DNA from: Pseudomonas sp. RIT-PI-q
GTDB taxonomy: Bacteria; Pseudomonadota; Gammaproteobacteria; Pseudomonadales; Pseudomonadaceae
DNA: 49,500 nt
Assembly (NCBI RefSeq): GCF_001297125.1
Contig: NZ_LHPC01000070.1
Span: forward strand, 1-49,500
Direction: 5' to 3'
This document shows, piece after piece, positions 8,081 through 16,930 of the stretch; within the stretch, counting starts at the first letter, position 1; each line of letters begins with the position of its first letter. The notes under the pieces are model-generated. The model saw only the letters and a program-made list of their open reading frames with translations. It searched no databases and was not told the origin of the DNA. Made by a program: the position numbers and the translations under genes.

Positions 8081-8980
8081 TTAAAACAAAGTCTCACCTC
8101 GAAGTGCATTCAGAACAAGTGAGAAGGCTGGAGTCGGCAAACGACGGCTTGGGTAGTACAGGTGATAGCCCGAGAACAAAGGGCACCAGTCTTCCAGTAC
8201 CCGCACCAAGCGACCATCCTCAATATGCGGGGCAAATTCTTCCTCCGGTAAATAGGCGATACCCAAACCGTTAACTGCCGCCGCTGGGACATGTGCGCTT
8301 GTGTTCACAATGACTTGGCCAGTCACACGCACGTTGATTTTTCGACCACGTTTTTCAAATTCCCAGGCGTCAAGTCCGCCAAGGGTTGGATAGCGTATGT
8401 CGATACAGTTGTGATTCACCAGATCCTGCGGTTTCTTGGGCATGCGGTTGCGTGCGAAATAGGATGGCGATGCCACGACAGCCATCCGTACCTCGGGCCC
8501 GATTGGAGCGGCGATCATATCTTTATCGACGGTGTCGCCAAATCTGATGCCCGCATCGAAGCGATCAGCAACGATGTCCCGGAAGCCATAGTTGATATCA
8601 AACTCAACCTTGATATCAGGGTATTCGAGGAGCAGAGGAGTGAGTCGCGGAAGGAGGATTGTCTTCAGAACAAAATCGCCACAGGTAATGCGTACCGTGC
8701 CTGCAGGCTTGTCACGGAGCTCTGTCAACGCATCCAGCTCGGTCTCGATCTCGTCGAAACGATGACCGATGGTTTGCATCAAGCGTTCACCCGCACTGGT
8801 CGGCGAAACGCTACGAGTGGTGCGCGTTAGCAGGCGAATTTTCAGCCGCTTTTCAAGCCCGGAAACAGTCTGGCTCAGGGCGGACTGCGTGACACCCAAG
8901 TGGGCAGCCGCTCGGGTAAAGCTGCCTTCCCTGGCGACCGTCACAAAGGCCAGAAGGTCGTTCAGATTATGTCGTGGCAT
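8081..8980 (-). CDS. LysR family transcriptional regulator (AaeR/DmlR-like)
   Basis: 299 aa with N-terminal HTH (DLLAFVTVAREGSFTRAAAH, LGVTQSALSQTVSGLEKRL) and an effector domain with the typical GTVRITCGDFV and FDAGIRFGDTVDKDM segments of the DmlR-like group. It is divergent from an alpha/beta hydrolase gene across a 190-bp spacer. LysR / hydrolase / MFS trios of this kind are common in Pseudomonas, so regulation of the two downstream plus-strand genes is a reasonable inference. Confidence 0.92.
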   Translation of the reverse strand: MPRHNLNDLLAFVTVAREGSFTRAAAHLGVTQSALSQTVSGLEKRLKIRLLTRTTRSVSPTSAGERLMQTIGHRFDEIETELDALTELRDKPAGTVRITCGDFVLKTILLPRLTPLLLEYPDIKVEFDINYGFRDIVADRFDAGIRFGDTVDKDMIAAPIGPEVRMAVVASPSYFARNRMPKKPQDLVNHNCIDIRYPTLGGLDAWEFEKRGRKINVRVTGQVIVNTSAHVPAAAVNGLGIAYLPEEEFAPHIEDGRLVRVLEDWCPLFSGYHLYYPSRRLPTPAFSLVLNALRGETLF

Positions 8981-9170
8981 TGAAGCCTGCCTGTCGCAAT
9001 TGATTAGCTGTGCTTATAACTTCAACAAGATTTCATTAGATTATCAAGCATGACGTATTCCCAGAGAATAGGGCAAGCCTCACCTGTGGTCACGGCAGGG
9101 CCCACACGATCCGCTGATTCAGACCCGGCAACCACGTCGATCAGCACCTATTCACTGATGGGAGCAGCAC

Positions 9171-10199
9171 ATGAGAAAACTCGTTGTCTTGCTCGGCCTT
9201 CTGATGGCGTCGCTCTCTGCACTGGGAGCCGACATGTCTAACGGAGCCGATAACTTTTACAAAAGTGAGAGGGTCACGATGCAACGGGTGACCTTCAAAA
9301 ATCAGTACCAGATGAAAACTGCAGGGAATCTGTTCATCCCTAAAGATTTGAAGCCCGGTCGCAAAAGCGCGGCGATCATCGTTGGCCATCCTATGGGCGC
9401 GGTCAAAGAGCAGAGTTCGAACCTGTATGCCCAGAAACTGGCGGAGCAAGGTTTCGTGACCCTTGCCATCGATCTGTCGTTCTGGGGCGAAAGTGAAGGA
9501 CAACCGCGCAACGCGGTCTCGCCAGAAATCTATGCTGAAGACTTCAGTGCAGCTGTTGATTACCTTGGCACACAGACGTTCATTGATCGGAACCAGATCG
9601 GTGTCCTGGGCATTTGCGGTAGCGGGAGCTTCGTCATCAGCGCTACCAAGATCGACCCTCGGATGAAGGCTATTGCGACCGTCAGCATGTACGACATGGG
9701 CGCAGCCAACCGTAATGGCCTGAAGCATTCCGTGACTGTCGAGCAGAGGAAACAAGCTATCGCCGCTGCTGCCGAGCAGCGATATGTCGAGTTCACCGGT
9801 GGCGAAACCAAGTACACCAGCGGAACTGTCCATGAGCTGACGGACAAATCCAACCCTATCGAACGCGAGTTCTACGATTTCTACCGCACGCCACGTGGTG
9901 AGTTCACCCCCAAAGGTCAATTACCGTTGCTGACCACACACCCGACGCTGACCAGCAATGCCAAGTTCATGAACTTCTATCCGTTCAACGATATCGAGAC
10001 GATCTCGCCGCGCCCCATGCTGTTCATTGCCGGTGAAAAGGCTCACTCGCGTGAGTTCAGTGAAGAGGCCTATCGACTGGCTGGTCAACCCAAAGAGCTT
10101 GTCATCATTCCAGGTGCGGGCCACGTAGATCTCTATGATCGGGTCGACCTTATCCCGTTTGCCAAGCTGACCTCGTTCTTCAAAACCAACCTTAAGTGA
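9171..10199 (+). CDS. Secreted alpha/beta hydrolase (dienelactone-hydrolase-like, YcjY type)
   Basis: 342 aa; the ATG follows a GGGAG ribosome site. An N-terminal signal peptide (MRKLVVLLGLLMASLSALGA) predicts export to the periplasm. The hydrolase fold shows the oxyanion region VGHPMGAVKEQS, a nucleophile elbow GICGSG whose central residue is Cys149 rather than the usual Ser, and a terminal acid/His section (IAGEKAHSREFSEEA, PGAGHVDLYD). Cys elbows occur in dienelactone hydrolases and in this COG1073 group. Substrate unknown. It is followed by an MFS transporter gene in the same orientation and faces a LysR gene. Confidence 0.85.
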   Translation: MRKLVVLLGLLMASLSALGADMSNGADNFYKSERVTMQRVTFKNQYQMKTAGNLFIPKDLKPGRKSAAIIVGHPMGAVKEQSSNLYAQKLAEQGFVTLAIDLSFWGESEGQPRNAVSPEIYAEDFSAAVDYLGTQTFIDRNQIGVLGICGSGSFVISATKIDPRMKAIATVSMYDMGAANRNGLKHSVTVEQRKQAIAAAAEQRYVEFTGGETKYTSGTVHELTDKSNPIEREFYDFYRTPRGEFTPKGQLPLLTTHPTLTSNAKFMNFYPFNDIETISPRPMLFIAGEKAHSREFSEEAYRLAGQPKELVIIPGAGHVDLYDRVDLIPFAKLTSFFKTNLK

Positions 10200-10383
10200 C
10201 ATTTATCGTTGGGCGACCAGGCAACTGAGTCGCTGGCCCTGCCATTGAGTGGGGCCTTTCGATTTTATCCGGCTCAACCGTTATGAGCTCCGGATCATTC
10301 ATCACTCTTACGAGCCCACATAACGAATCCGACGCCATGCACGCTTTGCCGGCGTTGGAGTGTTACGTGTTGGAGGACATCAG

Positions 10384-11571
10384 ATGAGCAGCACCACCTT
10401 ACCCATCCAGGCAGCGAGTCGACAGGTGTGGGGCGCAGTCCTGGCGATGTCGCTGTGCGCCTTCGCCCTGGTGACTTCGGAGTTTCTGCCGGTAAGCTTG
10501 CTCACACCGATTGCGACCGATCTTGCACTGACAGAGGGGCAGGCCGGGCAAGCAATTTCGATTTCTGGCCTCTTCGCGGTCATCACCAGTCTTTTCATCT
10601 CTTCAGTCATTCGCCGACTCGACCGAAAGCCCGTTTTGCTTTTCCTGACAGCCTTGATGATCGCCTCAGGCACGCTCGTTGCTTTTGCCCCGAACTACTC
10701 GACACTGATGTTTGGCCGAGCCATTTTGGGGATTTCAATTGGTGGCAGTTGGGCAATGTCGACCGCCGTCATGATGCGGATTGCACCTGAGAGTTTCGTG
10801 CCTAAGGCTATCGCTTTGATTCAGGGCGGCACCGCACTCGCCACTGCAGTCGCAGCACCCATTGGCAGTTTCATGGGCGGGTTGATCGGTTGGCGAGGTG
10901 CATTCTTCTGCGTGGTTCCGCTCGCAGTTCTGGCGCTCTGTTGGCAAGCATTCACGTTGCCGAAAATGCCTGGCCAAAATGAGTCCAGCTCTGTAACGGA
11001 TGTGTTTCGGCTGTTAGGTAACGCCAAAGTCTCGCTGGGCATGGCAGCAGTGGCATTTTTGTTTATGGGGCAATTCGCGTTATTCACCTATCTGCGCCCG
11101 TTTCTCGAGTCGGTGACCCACGTTAATGTGTCTGAACTGTCCCTGCTACTGCTGAACATTGGGATGGCCGGATTGGCGGGTACGATGGTGATCGGTTCGG
11201 TGTTGAACAAAAGCCTTTATCGAGTGCTGATGATCATCCCATTGTTGATGTCGGGGATTGCCGTGGCTTTACTGCTCTATGGTAGTTCGATGTGGACTAC
11301 AGCCGTTTTGCTGGGGGTATGGGGTCTGATTGCTACATGCGCGCCTGTAGGTTGGTTTACATGGCTATCACGCACGCTGCCACGAGATGCCGAAAACGGA
11401 GGGGGATTGATGGTGGCGGTGATTCAGTTGGCGATCACACTCGGCGCGACATTGGGTGGGTTGCTGTATGACGGAGTTGGCTATCAGGCAACGTTCATCG
11501 CAAGTGGAGTATTTCTTTTACTGGCTGCCGCGCTCGCACTGTTCGTATCGCGATCGGTTCTACCCTCATGA
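10384..11571 (+). CDS. MFS transporter, sugar-efflux / drug:H+ antiporter type
   Basis: 395 aa, about 12 membrane segments. The start at 10384 is preceded by GGAGG; the GTG-type upstream extension lacks a ribosome site. The beginning (AMSLCAFALVTSEFLPVSLL) and the loop RRLDRKPVL are typical of the DHA1 subfamily that includes SotB, YdhP and NepI. These proteins export sugars, nucleosides or drugs by proton antiport. The 184-bp gap after the hydrolase gene may contain a separate promoter. Substrate not assignable. Confidence 0.88.
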   Translation: MSSTTLPIQAASRQVWGAVLAMSLCAFALVTSEFLPVSLLTPIATDLALTEGQAGQAISISGLFAVITSLFISSVIRRLDRKPVLLFLTALMIASGTLVAFAPNYSTLMFGRAILGISIGGSWAMSTAVMMRIAPESFVPKAIALIQGGTALATAVAAPIGSFMGGLIGWRGAFFCVVPLAVLALCWQAFTLPKMPGQNESSSVTDVFRLLGNAKVSLGMAAVAFLFMGQFALFTYLRPFLESVTHVNVSELSLLLLNIGMAGLAGTMVIGSVLNKSLYRVLMIIPLLMSGIAVALLLYGSSMWTTAVLLGVWGLIATCAPVGWFTWLSRTLPRDAENGGGLMVAVIQLAITLGATLGGLLYDGVGYQATFIASGVFLLLAAALALFVSRSVLPS

Positions 11572-11715
11572 CGATGCCGCTGTTGCGTCGACCGGTTGAA
11601 TCCACAGCCGATTGCTGCCTGTCAGGAAGGGCTGCATTCCACAACCCTAACCGGACACTGGAGCGCTTCCGAACGATTTTTTTATCTCGTCTGTCCGCCG
11701 TGCTGCCCACATCAT

Positions 11716-12639
11716 TCAAGGGTTAAGAAAGTCCTGATAGTTGGCCTTGGTGATCAACTGATAGGGAATGGTCAACTCTGCTGCAAAGGGTTCTTTCCTG
11801 ATCATTTTCAGCGCCAGATCAATGGCCCCGACGGCCTGGCCTTTATTGTCTTGATAGACCGTCACCATGAGTTGATCCTTTTTGATCGCATCCAGGCCAG
11901 CGGGGCCACCGTCGCTGCCACCGACCAGGATGTCTTTGCCCGGGTGCATGCCGGCCTGGCTGATGGCCATGGCCGCGCCGATGGCCATTTCATCGGCGTT
12001 GGCGGCCACCGCATCGATTTTTTTGCCTGAGAGAATCCAGTTGTTCATCAGGTCCATGGCCTTGCTGCGCTGCCACTCGGCGCTCTGTTCTTCGACCACG
12101 TGGATGTCCGGATAGCTTTTGAGCACTTCCTTCACGCCTCGGGTACGGTTGTGGGTGGCGTTGTTGGAGAGCAGGCCGAGCATGATCGCCAGATTGCCCT
12201 TGCCACCCATTTTTTCCGCCAGGTAGCGCATTTGCATTTCGCCGGCCTTGATTTCGTCTGAGCCCACATAGCCGACGCCCGTCGGCAGTTCGGCCTGGTC
12301 GGGGCGGCGGTTGACGTAGACCAGCGGCACGCTGGCCTTCTGCGCGTCATTGGTCATCCTTTGCGTGGCAGCGGTATCCACCGGATTGACGATGATCGCG
12401 TCCATGCCTTGGGCGGTGAAGTTCTGCACCTGGTTGAGCTGGCGCACCACATCGCCCTGGGCGTCTTCGAATTGCAGCGTCACCCCCGGCAGCTCCTTGG
12501 CGTGGGCGGCCATGTAGTCGCGCATTTGCGCGAGGAACACATCGTCCACCTGGGCGATGCTGACGCCGATGCGGATATCGGCGAGTGCCAAGGGGGTGAA
12601 GAGGGCGGCGAAGAGGTAGGTCAGGAGTCGTTTTTTCAT
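11716..12639 (-). CDS. Sugar/inositol ABC transporter substrate-binding protein (IbpA-like), orphan
   Basis: 307 aa with signal peptide (MKKRLLTYLFAALFTPLALA). Periplasmic-binding-protein type 1 fold. The stretches IGVSIAQVDDVFLAQMRDYM, QGMDAIIVNPVDTAAT and PLVYVNRRPDQ, then NADEMAIGAAMAI and GGSDGGPAGLDAI, resemble the myo-inositol receptors of Pseudomonas and Caulobacter more closely than ribose or xylose receptors. It is the last gene of an SDR-PhyH-receptor operon; no cognate ATPase or permease is adjacent, so it either borrows a distant inositol or the local GguAB-type importer, or acts as an alternative receptor. The ligand is inferred to be a cyclitol or related polyol. Confidence 0.88.
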   Translation of the reverse strand: MKKRLLTYLFAALFTPLALADIRIGVSIAQVDDVFLAQMRDYMAAHAKELPGVTLQFEDAQGDVVRQLNQVQNFTAQGMDAIIVNPVDTAATQRMTNDAQKASVPLVYVNRRPDQAELPTGVGYVGSDEIKAGEMQMRYLAEKMGGKGNLAIMLGLLSNNATHNRTRGVKEVLKSYPDIHVVEEQSAEWQRSKAMDLMNNWILSGKKIDAVAANADEMAIGAAMAISQAGMHPGKDILVGGSDGGPAGLDAIKKDQLMVTVYQDNKGQAVGAIDLALKMIRKEPFAAELTIPYQLITKANYQDFLNP

Positions 12640-12687
12640 GGTTTCAGTCCGGTTTTGTTGTTGTTTTTGAACACGTTTGAAATTGGC

Positions 12688-13842
12688 TCATGCCTGGCGT
12701 TTGGCGCTCATCTGCGCTACGCGCTCGGCAAAAGTCGCGTAGGTCCAGCGTTCCGTCAGCGCTTGCAGCATCAGTTGCTGCCCGGTCTGCGGGGCAAGAC
12801 CGTGCAGGGGCGGATCGGTGTCGAGGTTGGTGGGAAAGGCGTAGCCGTCGGCGGTGCAGGCGATCACTGCGTCCAGCTCTTGGGCGTCCAGTACCTGATC
12901 CGCCAGCCGCTGCAGCAGGCAGGGGTAGAGCGCTAACATCATGCGTTCGCGGTTCACGGTTTCCATGGGCTTGCCGAATGCCGAGGAGATCTGCAGCAGG
13001 TTGGCCATGCGCTGGCGGTCCTGCGTGTGATTGGTGCCCGCGGCGTGAAACAGCGCCGGGTTGAAGAACAGCAGGTCGCCCTTTTTCAGCGGCAGCTGTA
13101 CGGCGTGATGCTGGAAGTAGTCGCTGAATTCGGCGCGGCGCCAGGCCAGGTAACCCAGCGCGTATTGCTGGGAAAACGGCAGCAGCAGGGTCGGTCCGGT
13201 TTCCAGCGGCATGTCGGAGTGGGCCACGGCCCCTTGCAATGTCAGGTATTGCGACAACGCATGCAGGGGCAACGGGAAGCGCTCGACCACGTCCTCTGTC
13301 TGAAAGCCCAGGTGATAGTCACGATGGGGCTGTTGCGCCTGGCCGCCCGGGTGCACCACGTTGACCTGTGCCGTGACTTGAAAGCCGGGTCCCAGCCAGG
13401 ATTCGGCAATCAGCCCCAGCAACGGGTTGGCGTAATACTCGACAAAAGACGACGGCGATTGCAGCGCGGCTTTTTGCAACGAATTCCAGATGCGCCCGTT
13501 GGTGCCGGCCTTGGCGAAGTGATCGGCGGTGAGGCCCTGCGCGGCTTCCTTGGCGAAGATGGCTTCGAACACCTGACTGTGGCGATCGACCCCGGCCAGG
13601 TCTGCATAACCCTGGCGCACCACCATGACCCCGGGGCCGTCGCGAAACAGCCGGTGCAGTTCGTCCAGCACCTCCCCGCGATGGCCATCGCGCAAGGTCT
13701 GTGCGTGATAGATCGGCACATTGTTTTGCACATCGCTGCAGTGGGGATATGCCTCGGCATTGACCTGTTGTTCGCAGAGTCGGGCGAAGTCCTGCAACTG
13801 CACTGAATCGGCCCGCACAAACGCTGACAGCGGTTGATTCAT
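12688..13842 (-). CDS. Phytanoyl-CoA dioxygenase family protein (Fe(II)/2-oxoglutarate oxygenase)
   Basis: 384 aa. The metal triad is visible: His173-x-Asp175 in QPHRDYHLG and the distal His266 in ALFHAAGTN, with Arg276/Arg278 following as likely 2-oxoglutarate anchors. This is the double-stranded beta-helix fold of the PhyH family, whose bacterial members hydroxylate or demethylate small molecules. Its ATG overlaps the stop of the upstream SDR gene by four bases (ATGA), so the two are translationally coupled, and an inositol-type receptor gene follows. In a cyclitol context an O-demethylation or hydroxylation of a methylated or deoxygenated cyclitol is a possible role; this is inference only. 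Confidence 0.88.
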   Translation of the reverse strand: MNQPLSAFVRADSVQLQDFARLCEQQVNAEAYPHCSDVQNNVPIYHAQTLRDGHRGEVLDELHRLFRDGPGVMVVRQGYADLAGVDRHSQVFEAIFAKEAAQGLTADHFAKAGTNGRIWNSLQKAALQSPSSFVEYYANPLLGLIAESWLGPGFQVTAQVNVVHPGGQAQQPHRDYHLGFQTEDVVERFPLPLHALSQYLTLQGAVAHSDMPLETGPTLLLPFSQQYALGYLAWRRAEFSDYFQHHAVQLPLKKGDLLFFNPALFHAAGTNHTQDRQRMANLLQISSAFGKPMETVNRERMMLALYPCLLQRLADQVLDAQELDAVIACTADGYAFPTNLDTDPPLHGLAPQTGQQLMLQALTERWTYATFAERVAQMSAKRQA

Positions 13843-14687
13843 AGCGCGTCTCCCATCAGGCTCAGCGGGCTGGCGGGGCGCGGGGCGGTGTCGTCGCCGC
13901 AGCCGATCACGCCTTGTTCCAGGTCGATGACGGTGCCGGTCATCATTCCCGATTCGCGGGACAGCAGGAAGGCAACGCTCTGCGCCACTTCCTCGGGTTT
14001 GAGCAGGCGGCCAAAAGGTTGTGCGCGCTCGACAGTCGCCAGCCAGCCATCCTCGGCTCCATGGTAGCGGCGCTGGATTTCGTCTTCATGGGGCGTGTCC
14101 ATCCAGCCGATGTTCAAACCGTTGACCCGAATGCGATTGTGCAGGGCGCTGAAGGCCACGTTTTTGGTCAGGATCGCCAGGGCACCCTTGGACGCCGAGT
14201 AAGCGGTCAGATACGCCGGCCCGCCGTGGCTGACGATGCTTTGGATGTTGACGATGGCGCCTTCCACGCCTTGGCTGATCATCAGCTTCAGCGCTTCCTG
14301 CATGAGGAAGAACGGTGCCCGCACATTGACCGCGAACAGGCGATCGAACAGTTCAGGAGAGGTGTCGAGGATGGTGCCACGGTCCGACATGCCGGCGCAG
14401 TTGACCAGACCATGGAGGGTGCCGAAACGGGCGCGGGCGGCGTCGATCACCGCACGGCAATCCTCGACTCGCTCCAGGTCGGCCTCGACGAAAAATGCCT
14501 GGCAATCGAGTTCCGCCAACTGGCGGACCTGGGCCTGGCCCTGGTCCGCGCGACGTCCACAAATGATCAGGCCGGCGGCGCCCCGGCGCGCCAGGGTGTG
14601 GGCTACCGCTGCACCGAGGCCTTGGGTGCTGCCGGTGACGACAAAGTACCGGCCATTGAATGAGGTGTTGAGGTCGGTTTGAGACAT
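13839..14687 (-). CDS. Short-chain dehydrogenase/reductase
   Basis: 282 aa. Cofactor motif TGSTQGLG at residues 18-25, NCAG in the NNAG position, catalytic Ser in NIQSIVSHGG and YSASK for the Tyr/Lys pair; the tail is about 30 residues longer than a minimal SDR. A classical NAD(P)H-dependent alcohol/ketone oxidoreductase. It is the first gene of a three-gene unit (SDR, PhyH oxygenase, inositol-type receptor) and starts 136 bp from a divergent LacI-family regulator. In this setting oxidation of a polyol or cyclitol hydroxyl is likely. Confidence 0.92.
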   Translation of the reverse strand: MSQTDLNTSFNGRYFVVTGSTQGLGAAVAHTLARRGAAGLIICGRRADQGQAQVRQLAELDCQAFFVEADLERVEDCRAVIDAARARFGTLHGLVNCAGMSDRGTILDTSPELFDRLFAVNVRAPFFLMQEALKLMISQGVEGAIVNIQSIVSHGGPAYLTAYSASKGALAILTKNVAFSALHNRIRVNGLNIGWMDTPHEDEIQRRYHGAEDGWLATVERAQPFGRLLKPEEVAQSVAFLLSRESGMMTGTVIDLEQGVIGCGDDTAPRPASPLSLMGDAL

Positions 14688-14774
14688 GGGGTTCTCCTGG
14701 CTTCTTGTTGTTATGAGCGTTGTTGTCCTGGCGCCGGCTCGACGCCTGGCGAAACAGAGACTAGCATTGGCAAA

Positions 14775-14817
14775 ACCTCAGCAACGCCCAAAAAGACCTC
14801 AAGAAAACCTCAGGTTT
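14775..14817. promoter_or_regulatory. Candidate operator: phased ACCTCA repeats ending in a 13-bp palindrome
   Basis: ACCTCA occurs at 14775-14780, 14796-14801 and 14807-14812, spaced 21 and 11 bases, i.e. about two and one helical turns. The last copy is inside the perfect palindrome AAACCTCAGGTTT (14805-14817), which ends 6 bases ahead of the LacI-family gene start. The arrangement suggests autoregulation by several regulator dimers on one face of the DNA and control of the divergent SDR operon. Confidence 0.45.
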
Positions 14818-14823
14818 AAATCG

Positions 14824-15849
14824 ATGCTCGAACGTGCCAAACACTTTTCCATCAAACAGATCGCGACCCAGGCGGGCGTCAGCAAGGCGACGGTCGATCG
14901 CGTGCTGCACCAGCGCGGCAGCGTGCATTACCAGACCCATCGCCGCATCGAGCAGGCGCTGAACGAATTGGAGGCTCAGGAAAAGAATGGCCTGGCGGCG
15001 GGGCGTACGTTTCATGTCGATGTAATCATGCACACGCCGCAACGCTTCAGTGCGGCGGTGCAGGCGGCGATGACCGCGCAATTGAGCAGTCTGGCGCCGT
15101 TTCGCATCGCGCCAAGGTTTCACCTGTTTGAAGAAATCGAACCACAGGCGATGCACGACCAATTGCTCCGTTGCGCAAGCACCGGCAGCCAGGGCGTGGT
15201 GCTCAAGGCCGCCGACGAGCCGGCGGTCAACCTGGCGATCAAGCAACTGGCCGCCGTCGGTATTCCGGTGGTCACGCTGGTCACGGACCTGCCGCACAGT
15301 GAGCGCATCGGCTATGTCGGCATGGACAACCGCACGGCCGGGCAGACCGCCGCGTACTTGCTGTCGCGTTGGCTGGCGCCACAGCCGCAGGACGTCGCCG
15401 TGGTCATCGGCAGCGAGCTGTTTCGCGGTGAAGAAGAACGGGAGATGGGCTTTCGCATGTGGCTGCGCAGCCGTGCCGCGCATTTGCGCGTGCTGGATGT
15501 CAGCGGTGGCTACGGCGTTTACGAGCGCACCTTCGAGCGCGTGATCGAGGCGCTGAAACAGCACCCCGACCTCAAGGCGGTCTACAGCGTGGGCGGGGGA
15601 AACCGGGCGATCGTCGACGCGTTCGCCGCACTGGATCGCCCGCTTGAGGTGTTTATCGGCCACGACCTCGACGAGGAAAACCGCCAGTTGCTGGCCGAGG
15701 AAAAAATCGCCGCGATCATCGATCACAACCTGCAGATCGATGCTCGCCACGTGTTCCTGCATATCCTGCAATTTCATCGCCTGTGGAAGGCCGGGCCGAT
15801 TGCGTCGTCGCAAGTGCAGATTGTCACGCCGTTCAATCTGCCTTACTGA
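14824..15849 (+). CDS. LacI family transcriptional regulator
   Basis: 341 aa. The start at 14824 places the HTH (FSIKQIATQAGVSKATVDRV, LHQRGSV) at residues 9-36, as normal for the family; the longer reading has no support. The rest is a periplasmic-binding-protein-like sensor domain (VGMDNRTAGQTAAYLLSRWL, VYSVGGGNRAIVDAF), of the type that binds monosaccharides or cyclitols. It is divergent from the SDR-PhyH-receptor operon and probably represses it. It is convergent with the maleylacetate reductase gene, 9 bp apart, with no obvious terminator between them. Confidence 0.93.
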   Translation: MLERAKHFSIKQIATQAGVSKATVDRVLHQRGSVHYQTHRRIEQALNELEAQEKNGLAAGRTFHVDVIMHTPQRFSAAVQAAMTAQLSSLAPFRIAPRFHLFEEIEPQAMHDQLLRCASTGSQGVVLKAADEPAVNLAIKQLAAVGIPVVTLVTDLPHSERIGYVGMDNRTAGQTAAYLLSRWLAPQPQDVAVVIGSELFRGEEEREMGFRMWLRSRAAHLRVLDVSGGYGVYERTFERVIEALKQHPDLKAVYSVGGGNRAIVDAFAALDRPLEVFIGHDLDEENRQLLAEEKIAAIIDHNLQIDARHVFLHILQFHRLWKAGPIASSQVQIVTPFNLPY

Positions 15850-15858
15850 GTCACCCTT

Positions 15859-16926
15859 TTACGCCGGGCGAACGCCTTCGTACGCATCTTGCAGCAACTG
15901 CCGAATGGCCTTTGCTTCTATCGGCCGTGGGTTCCAGTAGGGGTTGGACAAGGCAATGTCAGTCGCTCGATCAAGGTCGGCTTCAGTCAAGCCCAGGTCC
16001 TTCAGCCGGGTTGGTGCGCCCAGTGAACTCGATAGGTTAAACAGTGCCGCCGCCGGGCTGCAATCCTCAACGTTCAACGCCCGGCAAATGCGCGACAAGG
16101 CCGGAGCAGCAGACTGGTTATAGGCAATCGCATGTGGCAGCACGATGGTATGAGTCTGTGCATGGGGCAAGTTGAAACTGCCGCCCAGGGTGTGGCAAAG
16201 CTTGTGATGCAACGCCATGCCGACGTTGCCGAGCACGGTGCCGCAGAGCCAGGCGCCATACAGGCAGTCATCGCGGGCGTCGAGATTGCCCGGGTTGTGA
16301 CGGATGGTTTTCATGCCGGCGGCGAGCGCCCGAATGCCTTCCTCGGCCATCAGCGACATCACCGGATTGCCGTCCTGGGCATACAAACCTTCGGCGGCGT
16401 GGGCAATGGCGTTCATGCCGCTGGTGATGGACATGTCGACGGGCAGGCTGACGGTCAACTGCGCGTCGTAGATCACGGTTTTTGGAAGCACGCGCGGATC
16501 TTTGCCGGTGCGCTTGAGGCCGTTTTCGGTCAGACCGAATACCGGCGTCATCTCAGAGCCGGCATAGGTGGTCGGGATCGCCAGGATCGGCAACCCGGAG
16601 TCCATCGCGATGGCCTTGCCGAGCCCTGTGGTTGAGCCGCCGCCAATCGCCACGGCGCAATCGGCGCCCAACTTGCGTGCCAGTTCGCGGGCTTCACGGG
16701 CGGTTTCGATGGGCACGTGCATGACGGCCTTGTCGAAAATCTCGGCTGCACGGCTGCCGAGCAGTTGGGCGATATGTTCGGCTTGGGCGCGTTGTTCCGG
16801 CGTGCAGAGGACTAGCGCACGCTTGGCGCCCAGCCGATCGATTTCCGCTTCCAACTGTTGCAGCGAACCCTGGCCGAAGATGACGCGCGACGGTTGGCCG
16901 TTATAAATAAAAGGGGACGTGGACAT
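15859..16926 (-). CDS. Maleylacetate reductase (iron-containing alcohol dehydrogenase family)
   Basis: 355 aa; the start at 16926 has GGAG 9 bases upstream, inside the end of the preceding gene. The NAD-binding motif AIGGGSTTGLGKAIA, the TYAGSEMTPVFGLTE segment and the His-rich block MALHHKLCHTLGGSFNLPHA are characteristic of maleylacetate reductases rather than of metal-dependent alcohol dehydrogenases. The enzyme reduces maleylacetate to 3-oxoadipate with NAD(P)H, the step after ring cleavage of hydroxyquinol. The matching ring-cleavage enzyme is encoded at 22545-23441 on the other strand. It is third in an operon with an NTF2-like protein and a degenerate intradiol homologue. Confidence 0.93.
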   Translation of the reverse strand: MSTSPFIYNGQPSRVIFGQGSLQQLEAEIDRLGAKRALVLCTPEQRAQAEHIAQLLGSRAAEIFDKAVMHVPIETAREARELARKLGADCAVAIGGGSTTGLGKAIAMDSGLPILAIPTTYAGSEMTPVFGLTENGLKRTGKDPRVLPKTVIYDAQLTVSLPVDMSITSGMNAIAHAAEGLYAQDGNPVMSLMAEEGIRALAAGMKTIRHNPGNLDARDDCLYGAWLCGTVLGNVGMALHHKLCHTLGGSFNLPHAQTHTIVLPHAIAYNQSAAPALSRICRALNVEDCSPAAALFNLSSSLGAPTRLKDLGLTEADLDRATDIALSNPYWNPRPIEAKAIRQLLQDAYEGVRPA

Positions 16927-16930
16927 GCGT

